From contig JAFTLD010000085.1 of NCBI GenBank assembly GCA_017452945.1, forward strand, positions 1-45,618: a stretch of DNA of 45,618 bases, read 5' to 3'. Shown here piece after piece: positions 27,117 to 34,338 of the stretch. Origin of the DNA: Clostridia bacterium (GTDB taxonomy: Bacteria > Bacillota_A > Clostridia > Oscillospirales > CAG-272). Both the position numbers and the translations under genes were made by a program. Position 1 is the stretch's first letter, and every line of letters begins with the position of its first letter. The notes under the pieces were generated by a model that ran no database searches, was not told the origin of the DNA, and saw only the letters and a program-made list of their open reading frames with translations.

Positions 27117-27145
27117 TTGACATTTGCTAAACTCTCATTTATAAT
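27117..27145 (+). promoter_or_regulatory. Promoter of the repressor gene
   Basis: Consensus TTGACA (27117-27122), 17 nt, TATAAT (27140-27145), with AAGGAGG 6 nt before the ATG at 27175. The -35 box is inside operator site 4, which points to autoregulation. Confidence 0.88.
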
Positions 27146-27174
27146 AAAAACAACACGATACAAGGAGGCCCCCT

Positions 27175-27828
27175 ATGGAGCTTATCAATACTTTTACCGA
27201 CCGACTCCGCCAAGCCATGGACGCGCGCGGTATGCGCGCTGTCGAGCTTGCCCGCCTGACAGGTCTGTCCAAAGCAAGGATCAGCCAGTATACCAACGGC
27301 ATTTACGTCCCCAAGGCAGACGCCATGCACAAGCTGGCACGCGCACTGGAGGTAGCCGATCTTTGGCTGGAGGGTTATGACGTACCCATGGAGCGCACAA
27401 GCTCGTCCATTCCCAATTATCCCGATATTTTTCCCATCGAACGCCGCCGCATTCCCGTGCTTGGCGAGATTGCTTGCGGCAAGCCGATTCTGACCGACGA
27501 GGAGCATGACAGCTTTGTCATGTCCGGCACCAATCTGGACGCGGATTTTTGCCTGCGCGCCAAGGGTGACAGCATGATTGGTGCGCGTATTCAGGACGGT
27601 GATATCGTATTCATTAAAAAGAGCGACATGGTTGCCAACGGTGAGATTGCTGCCGTGGTGATCGAGGACGAAGCCACGCTCAAGCGCGTGTACTACTACC
27701 CCGAAAAATCCAAGCTGATCCTGACTCCCGAGAATCCCAAATACGAACCTCTGGTATTCATGGGTCCTGAGCTTGACGAGATCCACATTCTGGGCAAGGC
27801 TGTTGCGTTTCAGTCGGAGATCAAATAA
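27175..27828 (+). CDS. CI/LexA-type phage repressor (HTH_XRE plus S24 peptidase)
   Basis: 217 residues. The N-terminal XRE helix-turn-helix (about 8-62, including AVELARLTGLSKARISQYTN) binds DNA. The C-terminal S24 domain has a likely self-cleavage site at Ala100-Cys101 in IACGKP, nucleophile Ser133 in GDSMIG and Lys170 in ATLKR. Such repressors keep a prophage silent and cut themselves during the RecA/SOS response. The gene diverges from the late operon, and four matching sites lie between them. The repressor is intact, so the module may still be under SOS control. It is the only regulatory gene of the element. Confidence 0.93.
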   Translation: MELINTFTDRLRQAMDARGMRAVELARLTGLSKARISQYTNGIYVPKADAMHKLARALEVADLWLEGYDVPMERTSSSIPNYPDIFPIERRRIPVLGEIACGKPILTDEEHDSFVMSGTNLDADFCLRAKGDSMIGARIQDGDIVFIKKSDMVANGEIAAVVIEDEATLKRVYYYPEKSKLILTPENPKYEPLVFMGPELDEIHILGKAVAFQSEIK

Positions 27829-27967
27829 CGCGATCTTGCAAGGTTTTTCCCTCGCAGTGATATTCTATTCGCCTAATAACTTGTGTAGCGAAGCCTAACT
27901 GCAACTATTCACAAAATAAACAAATAAGGACTGTATCACATCGGACTAATAAATTAGCGAAAGAATA

Positions 27968-28008
27968 GCAGGAATTTGTTCAAGTATGAGCAAATTCCTG
28001 CTGTTTTC
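27968..28008 (+). terminator. Terminator downstream of the repressor gene
   Basis: A 12-bp perfect stem (27968-27979 with 27992-28003) is followed by GTTTTC. It lies 140 nt after the repressor stop codon. Confidence 0.7.
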
Positions 28009-28023
28009 GTAAACAAAAGATGT

Positions 28024-28088
28024 GAAAGAGCGACCGTATGGTGACCTCATCCGTCGCCTGCGGCGCCACCTTCCCCAGCGGGGAAGGC
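28024..28088 (-). repeat. 65-bp palindromic intergenic repeat, copy A (inverted)
   Basis: Exact reverse complement of copy B. It contains the internal palindrome CCTTCCCC-N-GGGGAAGG and a GC-rich arm GGCGCCACC. This type is common between genes of gut Clostridia, from memory, and is probably a non-coding mobile or REP-like element. With copy B it can form a cruciform with a 65-bp stem. No gene lies in 27829-28477, which holds only these repeats and two terminators. Confidence 0.9.
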
Positions 28089-28140
28089 TTCTTTCGCTCA
28101 TCGTTTTGCACAATGATCCGCTGAGGGCTTAACTTGATGA

Positions 28141-28205
28141 GCCTTCCCCGCTGGGGAAGGTGGCGCCGCAGGCGACGGATGAGGTCACCATACGGTCGCT
28201 CTTTC
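28141..28205 (+). repeat. 65-bp palindromic intergenic repeat, copy B
   Basis: Identical to copy A in inverse orientation and to copy C except for one base. With its upstream flank it is part of a 120-bp unit that is repeated in tandem, as copies B and C start exactly 120 bp apart. Confidence 0.9.
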
Positions 28206-28260
28206 GCGTCTTTAGCGCATCAGTTTTGCTCAATTATCCGCTGAGGGCTTAACTTGATGA

Positions 28261-28325
28261 GCCTTCCCCGCTGGGGAAGGTGGCGCCGCAGGAGACGGAT
28301 GAGGTCACCATACGGTCGCTCTTTC
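28261..28325 (+). repeat. 65-bp palindromic intergenic repeat, copy C
   Basis: Same orientation as copy B, with one change (GGCGAC to GGAGAC). The flank just upstream, CCGCTGAGGGCTTAACTTG, is identical in both, which shows tandem duplication of the 120-bp unit. Confidence 0.9.
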
Positions 28326-28343
28326 ACGTCTTATACAACAAAA

Positions 28344-28367
28344 AGCAGAAGCCGTTTGACTTCTGCT
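28344..28367 (-). terminator. Terminator downstream of sigG
   Basis: AGCAGAAG (28344-28351) pairs with CTTCTGCT (28360-28367). On the minus strand TTTTGTTG follows. It lies 110 nt after the sigG stop. Confidence 0.8.
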
Positions 28368-28477
28368 CTTGTTCATTGGTTCTGTTTTACCGCTAATTCA
28401 TCAGCCCGATGATACAGTCCTTGTTTTGCGCGGATTTCCGTTAATTTCTCAACCCTATAGCGCAGCCCCTTTTGTTT

Positions 28478-29251
28478 TCACATCTGTTTGCGTATTTTCT
28501 CCAATGCTCCCTTTTCAAGTCTTGACACCTGCGCTTGCGAGATGCCGATCTCCTCGGCAATCTCCATCTGCGTTTTATTCTTATAATAACGCATGGCAAT
28601 GATGTTGCGCTCACGCTCGGAAAGCGTACGTACCGCCTCCTTGAGCGCAATGTTCTCCAGCCACGCCTCGTCACTTGAGGTTCGGTCGCTGAGCTGATCG
28701 ATGACGTACAAGGTATCGCCATTTTCGTTATAGACCGGCTCGTAAAGCGAGATTGGCTCCACAACGGCCTCCATGGCGCGCAAAACCGCCTCCTTTTTCT
28801 CTCCTATGCGTGCTGCAATCTCGTCAGCGCCCGGCTCACGCTGCTTCTCACGCAGCAGCTCTTCCCTTGCCTGCAGCGACCTATATGCCAGATCACGGAT
28901 GGATCGGCTGATGCGAATGGTATTGTTGTCGCGCAGATATCGACGGATCTCACCAATGATCATGGGTACGGCATAAGTCGAAAACTTGACGTCCAAATCA
29001 ATATTGAAATTATCCACCGCCTTGACAAGCCCGATGCAGCCCACCTGAAACAGGTCATCCATGTTCTCGCGTCGGCCGGCAAAGCGTTGAATGATGGACA
29101 GCACCAAGCGCAGATTTCCGTAGATCAGCTCCTGTCTTGCTGCTGCATCCCCTTGTTTTGTTCTTTTAAGAAGGTCGTTTTTTTGTTCATCGGTCAATAC
29201 AGTCAGCTTAGCAGTGTTGACCCCACAAATTTCCACTTTGTTATAATACAT
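28478..29251 (-). CDS. sigG: RNA polymerase sporulation sigma factor SigG
   Basis: 257 residues from the ATG at 29251, close to the 260 of Bacillus SigG; a longer frame exists upstream but this start has AAGGGGAG 5 nt before it. The N-terminus MYYNKVEICGVNTAKL is diagnostic for SigG. Region 2 follows (DLFQVGCIGLVKAVDNF, then FSTYAVPMIIGEIRRYLRD), and region 4 with a helix-turn-helix lies at the end (QMEIAEEIGISQAQVSRLEK). SigG runs late gene expression in the forespore, so the organism belongs to a spore-forming lineage. The usual neighbours spoIIGA and sigE are absent; the gene sits downstream of an exopolysaccharide operon. A perfect hairpin covers its ribosome binding site. Confidence 0.96.
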   Translation of the reverse strand: MYYNKVEICGVNTAKLTVLTDEQKNDLLKRTKQGDAAARQELIYGNLRLVLSIIQRFAGRRENMDDLFQVGCIGLVKAVDNFNIDLDVKFSTYAVPMIIGEIRRYLRDNNTIRISRSIRDLAYRSLQAREELLREKQREPGADEIAARIGEKKEAVLRAMEAVVEPISLYEPVYNENGDTLYVIDQLSDRTSSDEAWLENIALKEAVRTLSERERNIIAMRYYKNKTQMEIAEEIGISQAQVSRLEKGALEKIRKQM

Positions 29252-29253
29252 AC

Positions 29254-29289
29254 AAACTCCCCTTGACGTTTTTTCGTCAAGGGGAGTTT
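29254..29289 (-). promoter_or_regulatory. Hairpin sequestering the sigG ribosome binding site
   Basis: On the minus strand AAACTCCCCTTGACG (29289-29275) and its exact complement (29268-29254) pair over 15 bp with a loop of six A. The 3' arm contains AAGGGGAG, the sigG ribosome binding site, and ends two bases before the ATG. No T-run follows, so it is not an obvious terminator. A GTATA box at 29313-29309 could be the -35 element of a SigF/SigG-type promoter, with a poor -10 match; initiation from it would fall inside the 5' arm. Confidence 0.8.
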
Positions 29290-29345
29290 TGCCCGTTTGT
29301 GTCAAACGTATACAATTTTGCTTATTGGAGATTTTTGGAGAAAGA

Positions 29346-30401
29346 TCAGACAAAAATCAGTCTTGCCAACCGATAGCCCCAACGATAGATCGGAAAGATG
29401 CGGAATAAATATACCCAGAACAAATAGATTGGCCGACTCCCGATCAGCACAGCGTTTTTGATCAGGGCAATCCGTTCCTTGACGGACAGCTTGATCTCAA
29501 AGACCTTTTTGATCGGATATACTTTGGGAAACGGCATGTGACATCTCTCCATCTCTTCAAGCGTATCGGATATGGAGGCATCCGCAAGCAGCAATGCATT
29601 CAAGATTTCCAAAGACCATATCTTTTGGTATTGATACGCTATCTGATAGCGTTGTGAGCATGCATCGATTTTTTGCAGATAATCGTCATACAACCGCGCA
29701 CGGAATAAAAGGTCTGCAATCCTTGCGCTCATATCCGCTTTTCCATACCTGTGCACTGCCGATCCGCGTCTTGCACGGTAGCAATACGTGGGCTGATCCA
29801 AAAGCAACACGCGCTCTGCTGCTTGCCAGACAGAAAAAGCAAATACGGTATCCTCCCCGTACGTCAGCTGCAAAACAAAGCGCAAATGCTGCGCATCTAT
29901 CAATGATTTGCGGACTATAATGCCACAGCACGTACTGAACATAAGCTCCGCCTGGTCAAGAGTGTATGCCCTACAGCTCAACAGATCGGGAGCTTTACAA
30001 TCAATGTAATGCGATTTTTGCGGCACGTGCTCGTTGCGGATCTGCAACACGTCCGGCTTTTGCGTTTGCATCAGGTGCGCAAAGTAGCCCAGCACGCAAG
30101 GTTTTATGTAATCGTCCGCATCCACAAAAGCCACGTATTCACCACGGGCTGCCTCCAGACCTGCATTGCGTGCAGCAGAAACACCTGTATGCTCTTGGCT
30201 GATCACACAAAGATTTTCATGCTTTTTCGCATATTCCTCCAAAATCGCCTGGGAAGCGTCCTGCGATCCGTCATTGATGCAAATAATCTCATAGTCGGTC
30301 TTGGCCAGATCTTGCGTCAGCAAGCTATCCAGGCAATCCGACAGGTATTCTTGTACGTTAAAAACGGGAACAATAATGCTGATCTGACACTCGGCTTTCA
30401 T
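29346..30401 (-). CDS. Glycosyltransferase family 2
   Basis: 351 residues from the ATG at 30401, which has AGGGGAG 6 nt upstream; an ATG at 30419 overlaps the previous stop but lacks such spacing. GT-A fold motifs: SIIVPVFN, EIICINDGSQD, the DxD-type FVDADDY, and GEDTVF with the acidic residue thought to act as base. The C-terminal part is helical and basic, ending in an aromatic-rich membrane-associated stretch. It should add a sugar from a nucleotide sugar to a lipid-linked repeat unit. Last gene of the exopolysaccharide operon; no terminator is seen between it and sigG. Confidence 0.9.
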   Translation of the reverse strand: MKAECQISIIVPVFNVQEYLSDCLDSLLTQDLAKTDYEIICINDGSQDASQAILEEYAKKHENLCVISQEHTGVSAARNAGLEAARGEYVAFVDADDYIKPCVLGYFAHLMQTQKPDVLQIRNEHVPQKSHYIDCKAPDLLSCRAYTLDQAELMFSTCCGIIVRKSLIDAQHLRFVLQLTYGEDTVFAFSVWQAAERVLLLDQPTYCYRARRGSAVHRYGKADMSARIADLLFRARLYDDYLQKIDACSQRYQIAYQYQKIWSLEILNALLLADASISDTLEEMERCHMPFPKVYPIKKVFEIKLSVKERIALIKNAVLIGSRPIYLFWVYLFRIFPIYRWGYRLARLIFV

Positions 30402-30415
30402 CTGATTCTCCCCTG

Positions 30416-31411
30416 TCATTTCTTTCTTATCATTCTGAGCCGCCTGTAAATACGGATCAAGCATCGGTATACGGGATTGGTTGCCTCAAGATAGTATTTC
30501 TTACATACCCAATCATATGCATGGTGATGCTTGAGAAAATCCCGTTCCTGTCTGAGCAGTGCCTTGTCGCCATACTGCATGGCAATTCGTAAAAAAGCCT
30601 TGTGCATGGTCAGCAAGGAGATTTGCTCAAATTCATCTGATTCTCGTTTGGGTATTTGCATTCGGCGCAAGGTTTCCGTTCTGATCTTGTGAAAATCTCC
30701 GTATCTTTCGAGCATTTGCTCTTTGGTGCGCGGCTTTCTTGAATGGCTGTCACGGTAAAGCACGTAATTGTACACCGGAATGTCGATAGCACACACCTTT
30801 TGCTTGTACCAAACAGGCAGCAGCATCTGAATATTCTGCCCCGCAAGTGACGGATACAGATACCGCGAAGGATTTGCTTGCAAAAATGCACTTGTGCGAA
30901 GCATGTGTGCACCGCAACAATAATAGGCACCGTCATCCCTCAATACGCGCATAAACATGCTTCCCTGCACCTCGGCATCGATAGGAGGCGCAAGCATGGA
31001 AAGTACGGACATGTCATCACTGCTGCGCACGTAGGCTTTCCCCGATACGCATATGCATTCCGGATGCTTTTCAAGAAAATCCGTGCGTACCTCCATAGCC
31101 GTAGGTTCATAATAATCATCCGCATCGCACCAACACAGATATTTTCCCGATGCATGCTGCAAACCGTTCGCCAAAGCAGCAGCCGCTCCCTGATTCTCTT
31201 GCACAAGCACGATCATATCAATTCCTTGCTGCGCAAAGCGCGGACGGTAACGCTCCAGCACCTCAGCCGTTTCATCGGTCGAGCCGTCGTTTACAAATAT
31301 AAACTCCATATTTTGCTGAGTCTGCGCTAAAACAGACTCCAAAAGTCGGTGAAGCACCCGACCGCAGTTAAATCCCGGTGTTATAATACTGACAAGTGGT
31401 GGACTGAACAT
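30416..31411 (-). CDS. Glycosyltransferase family 2
   Basis: 331 residues. Motifs: SIITPGFNC, EFIFVNDGSTDE, CDADDYY (DxD) and then a variable acceptor half. It differs from its neighbours by a WCDADDYYEP variant and lacks the GED motif of the flanking GT2 enzymes, so it probably transfers another sugar. AAGGAG lies before the ATG. It is 10 nt from the upstream gene and overlaps no other gene. Confidence 0.9.
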   Translation of the reverse strand: MFSPPLVSIITPGFNCGRVLHRLLESVLAQTQQNMEFIFVNDGSTDETAEVLERYRPRFAQQGIDMIVLVQENQGAAAALANGLQHASGKYLCWCDADDYYEPTAMEVRTDFLEKHPECICVSGKAYVRSSDDMSVLSMLAPPIDAEVQGSMFMRVLRDDGAYYCCGAHMLRTSAFLQANPSRYLYPSLAGQNIQMLLPVWYKQKVCAIDIPVYNYVLYRDSHSRKPRTKEQMLERYGDFHKIRTETLRRMQIPKRESDEFEQISLLTMHKAFLRIAMQYGDKALLRQERDFLKHHHAYDWVCKKYYLEATNPVYRCLIRIYRRLRMIRKK

Positions 31412-31421
31412 ACGCGGCTCC

Positions 31422-32375
31422 TTATCTTTTCAAAATACGAAAAATCCCGGGGCACAGATACGCCAACACAAGCTTGATCTTTGCTTTGGGAGATACACCC
31501 CACGCCCACATCATACGGCCAAACCAAGTGCGCAGCCTTTTGCGATACGTGCGGTATAATTTTCGATCCGGGTCAAAGGATGCGTGACGCAATCCGTGCA
31601 GGGTGTTGGCATAAAAATGCGCAAGTGCATTCAAGGCGGCATGCTCAGCCTTTCGGGAAACTGTTTTACACAGCGCATAAATCTCTTCATATGCCTGTAT
31701 AACAGTGAGATAGCCTTGAGAAAAGCCTGCATTTGTCACACTTTGGTTATTTTGCCTGTAGTGATACAAAACGCGCTCTGAATAATACACGCTTTGAGCT
31801 GCGCGTAAGGTCTGCACGCAAAACAGCGTGTCCTCCCCTACCCGAATATCCGGATCAAAACGCACACGCTCCAACAGATACGCACAAAACAGCTTGGTGC
31901 AAGCAAAGCGATTGACAGGCGACACGGTTGCGCAGATGGCCTGCTCTGCTCCGATCAGTGATCCATATCCCCGATGAGTATGCGTCAATGAGCGATCAGG
32001 ATAGTCGATACTGTATTCAAACATAGCAGCATCCGCACCGTGCTTTTGCATGTTTTCGATCAGATATGCATAAGTATCGGGCTCAACCGTATCGTCACTG
32101 TCCACAAAGGAAACGTACTCGCCATGCGCTGCCGCAAGGCCTGCATTTCTTGCAGCGGAGACCCCGCTGTTTTTTTGATGGATCACACGTACTCTGTCGT
32201 CCTGTTTTGCATAAGCATCGCAGATTTCCCCGCTCTGATCCGTGCTGCCGTCATCCACTAACAAAATTTCAAGGTTTTCATAGGTCTGTGTCAATAAGCT
32301 GTCCAGACAAGCGGGTAAATACTGTGCGGTACAATACACCGGCACGATCACGGAAATCAACGGTGAATGATTCAT
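31422..32375 (-). CDS. Glycosyltransferase family 2
   Basis: 317 residues. Motifs: SVIVPVYC, EILLVDDGSTD, FVDSDDTVEP and VGEDTLF, the set seen in capsule and teichoic-acid GT2 enzymes. The ATG overlaps the stop of the HAD gene by 4 nt, and GGGGGAGG stands before it. Donor and acceptor sugars cannot be read from sequence. Confidence 0.9.
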   Translation of the reverse strand: MNHSPLISVIVPVYCTAQYLPACLDSLLTQTYENLEILLVDDGSTDQSGEICDAYAKQDDRVRVIHQKNSGVSAARNAGLAAAHGEYVSFVDSDDTVEPDTYAYLIENMQKHGADAAMFEYSIDYPDRSLTHTHRGYGSLIGAEQAICATVSPVNRFACTKLFCAYLLERVRFDPDIRVGEDTLFCVQTLRAAQSVYYSERVLYHYRQNNQSVTNAGFSQGYLTVIQAYEEIYALCKTVSRKAEHAALNALAHFYANTLHGLRHASFDPDRKLYRTYRKRLRTWFGRMMWAWGVSPKAKIKLVLAYLCPGIFRILKR

Positions 32376-34333
32376 TTTGCCCTCCCCCTCAAAATCAGTC
32401 TGACAGCTCTGCGGCGTGCAAGGCCTGCCGGGAAATACAGCCTTTCATTGATCAATACGCGGCTTGCGGTCAAAAGATTTTGCGGCTGCGTGATCAAAGC
32501 ACGATTGAGATATTTGCCTCTTTGCGCCCAGGCATTGGCTAAGGTCAGCCGCCTTCCCGCGTGATCCTTGCCGGCACGCATAATGATAAAATTCTCATAT
32601 TGACAAAGCAACAATTGCCTTTGCAGCTTCATTTCGTTTGCATTCAGCTTTGCAATGGCACGCAGATATCGGTCTGCAAATGCGTGCTCGTTTGTCTGTG
32701 CATGTCCGATCTCTGTCGAACAGCAAAGCGCTTTGAAATGCTCTTTGATTTTCTCATGCACGGGAAGCATCATTGCATGCATGCCGCGCTCGCTTTCATA
32801 TTCATGCAAAACGGGCTGCGCAACACCGTCTGTGATTTGGTATCGATCCGTAGCACCGTGATCAGCACACAGCAAACGCTCAAAAAACGTATGATCAAAG
32901 CTCCAGTAACCGTAAAGCGAGCGGTCAAGCTCGTATGCATCAAACAGCAGTCCGCACTTGGAGCTGTTCTCTTGATCGGAGCGCAGCGTTCTGCCGGTAA
33001 GCCCCAGATAATAACCGTACACTTGGGTCTGTTTTCCCAAAACCGCATGAATATGATCCTGCATGGTTCCCGACCAGCCTACGTCACAGATCGCAACTCT
33101 GCACGGACAATCAAGCAGCCCCGCATCCGCAAGATACCGAGAAAAAGCTTCTTTTTGCTGCATGCGTGCATGCTCATATGTTCGCAAGAACAATTCATTC
33201 TCCCAAAGCAAATGCATGTCATGCTCTTTCAAAACACGATCTTTTCCAAGCTTTTCCAATATCTGCGCGGAAACGTCCTTGGGCATCTGCAAGCATTCCA
33301 ACAAACGGGAAAGCGGCTTTTTGTAAAAAAGCGCAAAGCGCTCTGTGGGTGCGGGAGCAAGACTTGGCAGATAGGTAGACAGGCGGGATACGTACAAATA
33401 CGCCGTGCTGATATCCCCAAGCTGCTTTGTTTCCAGGTAAAGATCAAAATATGCCCGAAGTGCCTGTCCTTCCCTGGAAAGAAACCACACACGGTCATGA
33501 CCGTCACGCTTGAGCGCCAAGTAAAGCTTATCACAAAACGTATACAGTGCAATCGCGTATGCTTCAAGCCCTCGGGGATCTGTAGGCATGCTCAGTTGGT
33601 ACGGCTTATCTGAAATTACGGGTTGCATGACAGACTGTTTTGTTTTGTCATGCCATGCGACATGGATCGCGTGCAATCCCTTCTCTTTCGCTCTTTGTAC
33701 GTCGGAGTATAAATTATCTCCGATCATCAGACACTGCGCAGCCGATACTTGCAGATCCTGCAAGGCACACTCATACAGACCGCCCGATGCCTTGGTTTCA
33801 TGTTTATCACAGGAAACCAGAATGTACGAAAAGGGTGCGGTGATCCCGACATGCTCAAGGTAAAGTGCCAGAGTGTCACTCCCCAGATAATAATCCGAAA
33901 CGATGGCAATGCGAACGTCATGCTCGGTAAGATACCGCAGAAGCGTTTGCATTTGCGTATCAGGATACAGATACGTCATTTCCACAGAGCGTTCCATAGC
34001 AAGCATTGTATCATAAAACCGGTCTGCATCCGTATCTTTCTCAATCAAACCCGCATATTTCATGCGGCGCAGCATCTCATCCGTGATCTGTCTGTAGCCG
34101 TACGCACCGCCAAAAACGCTTTCGGCAAAAACTTCTGATTCCGTACGTATACGAAAAAGCGCTTGTTCTTTATCCTCGGGGATTTCCAATTCACGGCATA
34201 CTTTTGCTGCAAGATGCGCATTGATCTGCGCTTTGCCGATGCTTCTGTGAAGCAGTGTGTCAAAGAAATCAAAGAGCACGTATTCAATTTTTTCTTTGTT
34301 CAAAAGCTTTTGTACTTGCTTCAACACACGCAT
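32372..34333 (-). CDS. HAD-superfamily protein of polysaccharide clusters (COG5610-like)
   Basis: About 653 residues. The N-terminal HAD hydrolase core shows motif I LFDFFDTLL, motif II IVSDYYLGSD, motif III Lys in KHETKASGG and motif IV IGDNLYSDV, so it should be an active phosphatase or phosphotransferase. The remaining two thirds form a large helical domain with a second conserved stretch, ICDVGWSGTMQ. Relatives are found in capsule and exopolysaccharide loci; their role is not settled. The ATG at 34333 has AAAGGA at 8 nt; the ATG at 34342 overlaps the previous stop but sits on that site. Confidence 0.8.
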   Translation of the reverse strand: MRVLKQVQKLLNKEKIEYVLFDFFDTLLHRSIGKAQINAHLAAKVCRELEIPEDKEQALFRIRTESEVFAESVFGGAYGYRQITDEMLRRMKYAGLIEKDTDADRFYDTMLAMERSVEMTYLYPDTQMQTLLRYLTEHDVRIAIVSDYYLGSDTLALYLEHVGITAPFSYILVSCDKHETKASGGLYECALQDLQVSAAQCLMIGDNLYSDVQRAKEKGLHAIHVAWHDKTKQSVMQPVISDKPYQLSMPTDPRGLEAYAIALYTFCDKLYLALKRDGHDRVWFLSREGQALRAYFDLYLETKQLGDISTAYLYVSRLSTYLPSLAPAPTERFALFYKKPLSRLLECLQMPKDVSAQILEKLGKDRVLKEHDMHLLWENELFLRTYEHARMQQKEAFSRYLADAGLLDCPCRVAICDVGWSGTMQDHIHAVLGKQTQVYGYYLGLTGRTLRSDQENSSKCGLLFDAYELDRSLYGYWSFDHTFFERLLCADHGATDRYQITDGVAQPVLHEYESERGMHAMMLPVHEKIKEHFKALCCSTEIGHAQTNEHAFADRYLRAIAKLNANEMKLQRQLLLCQYENFIIMRAGKDHAGRRLTLANAWAQRGKYLNRALITQPQNLLTASRVLINERLYFPAGLARRRAVRLILRGRAK

Positions 34334-34338
34334 TATCA

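Larger units (their letters stand above)
26956..27132. promoter_or_regulatory. Four 16-bp operator-like sites for the CI-type repressor
   Basis: Sites at 26956-26971, 27021-27036, 27084-27099 and 27117-27132 follow the pattern GTTAAGCAAATTNAAN on the minus strand. Two are near-palindromic (GTTTA-N6-TTAAC on the plus strand). Site 4 covers the -35 box of the repressor's own promoter, and site 2 lies just downstream of the late promoter. Start-to-start distances are 65, 63 and 33 bp, close to 6, 6 and 3 helical turns. This would let repressor dimers bind on one face of the DNA and silence the late operon while controlling their own gene. Confidence 0.7.

Noticed and set aside
28024..28325. CRISPR array
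   Set aside because: Only three copies, one inverted, 65 bp long with a GC-rich palindrome, and identical rather than variable spacers in the tandem pair. No cas genes.
29252..29353. N-terminal extension of SigG by 34 residues
   Set aside because: The extension reads through the hairpin and promoter region, has no ribosome binding site, and SigG proteins start at the MYYNKVEICG motif.
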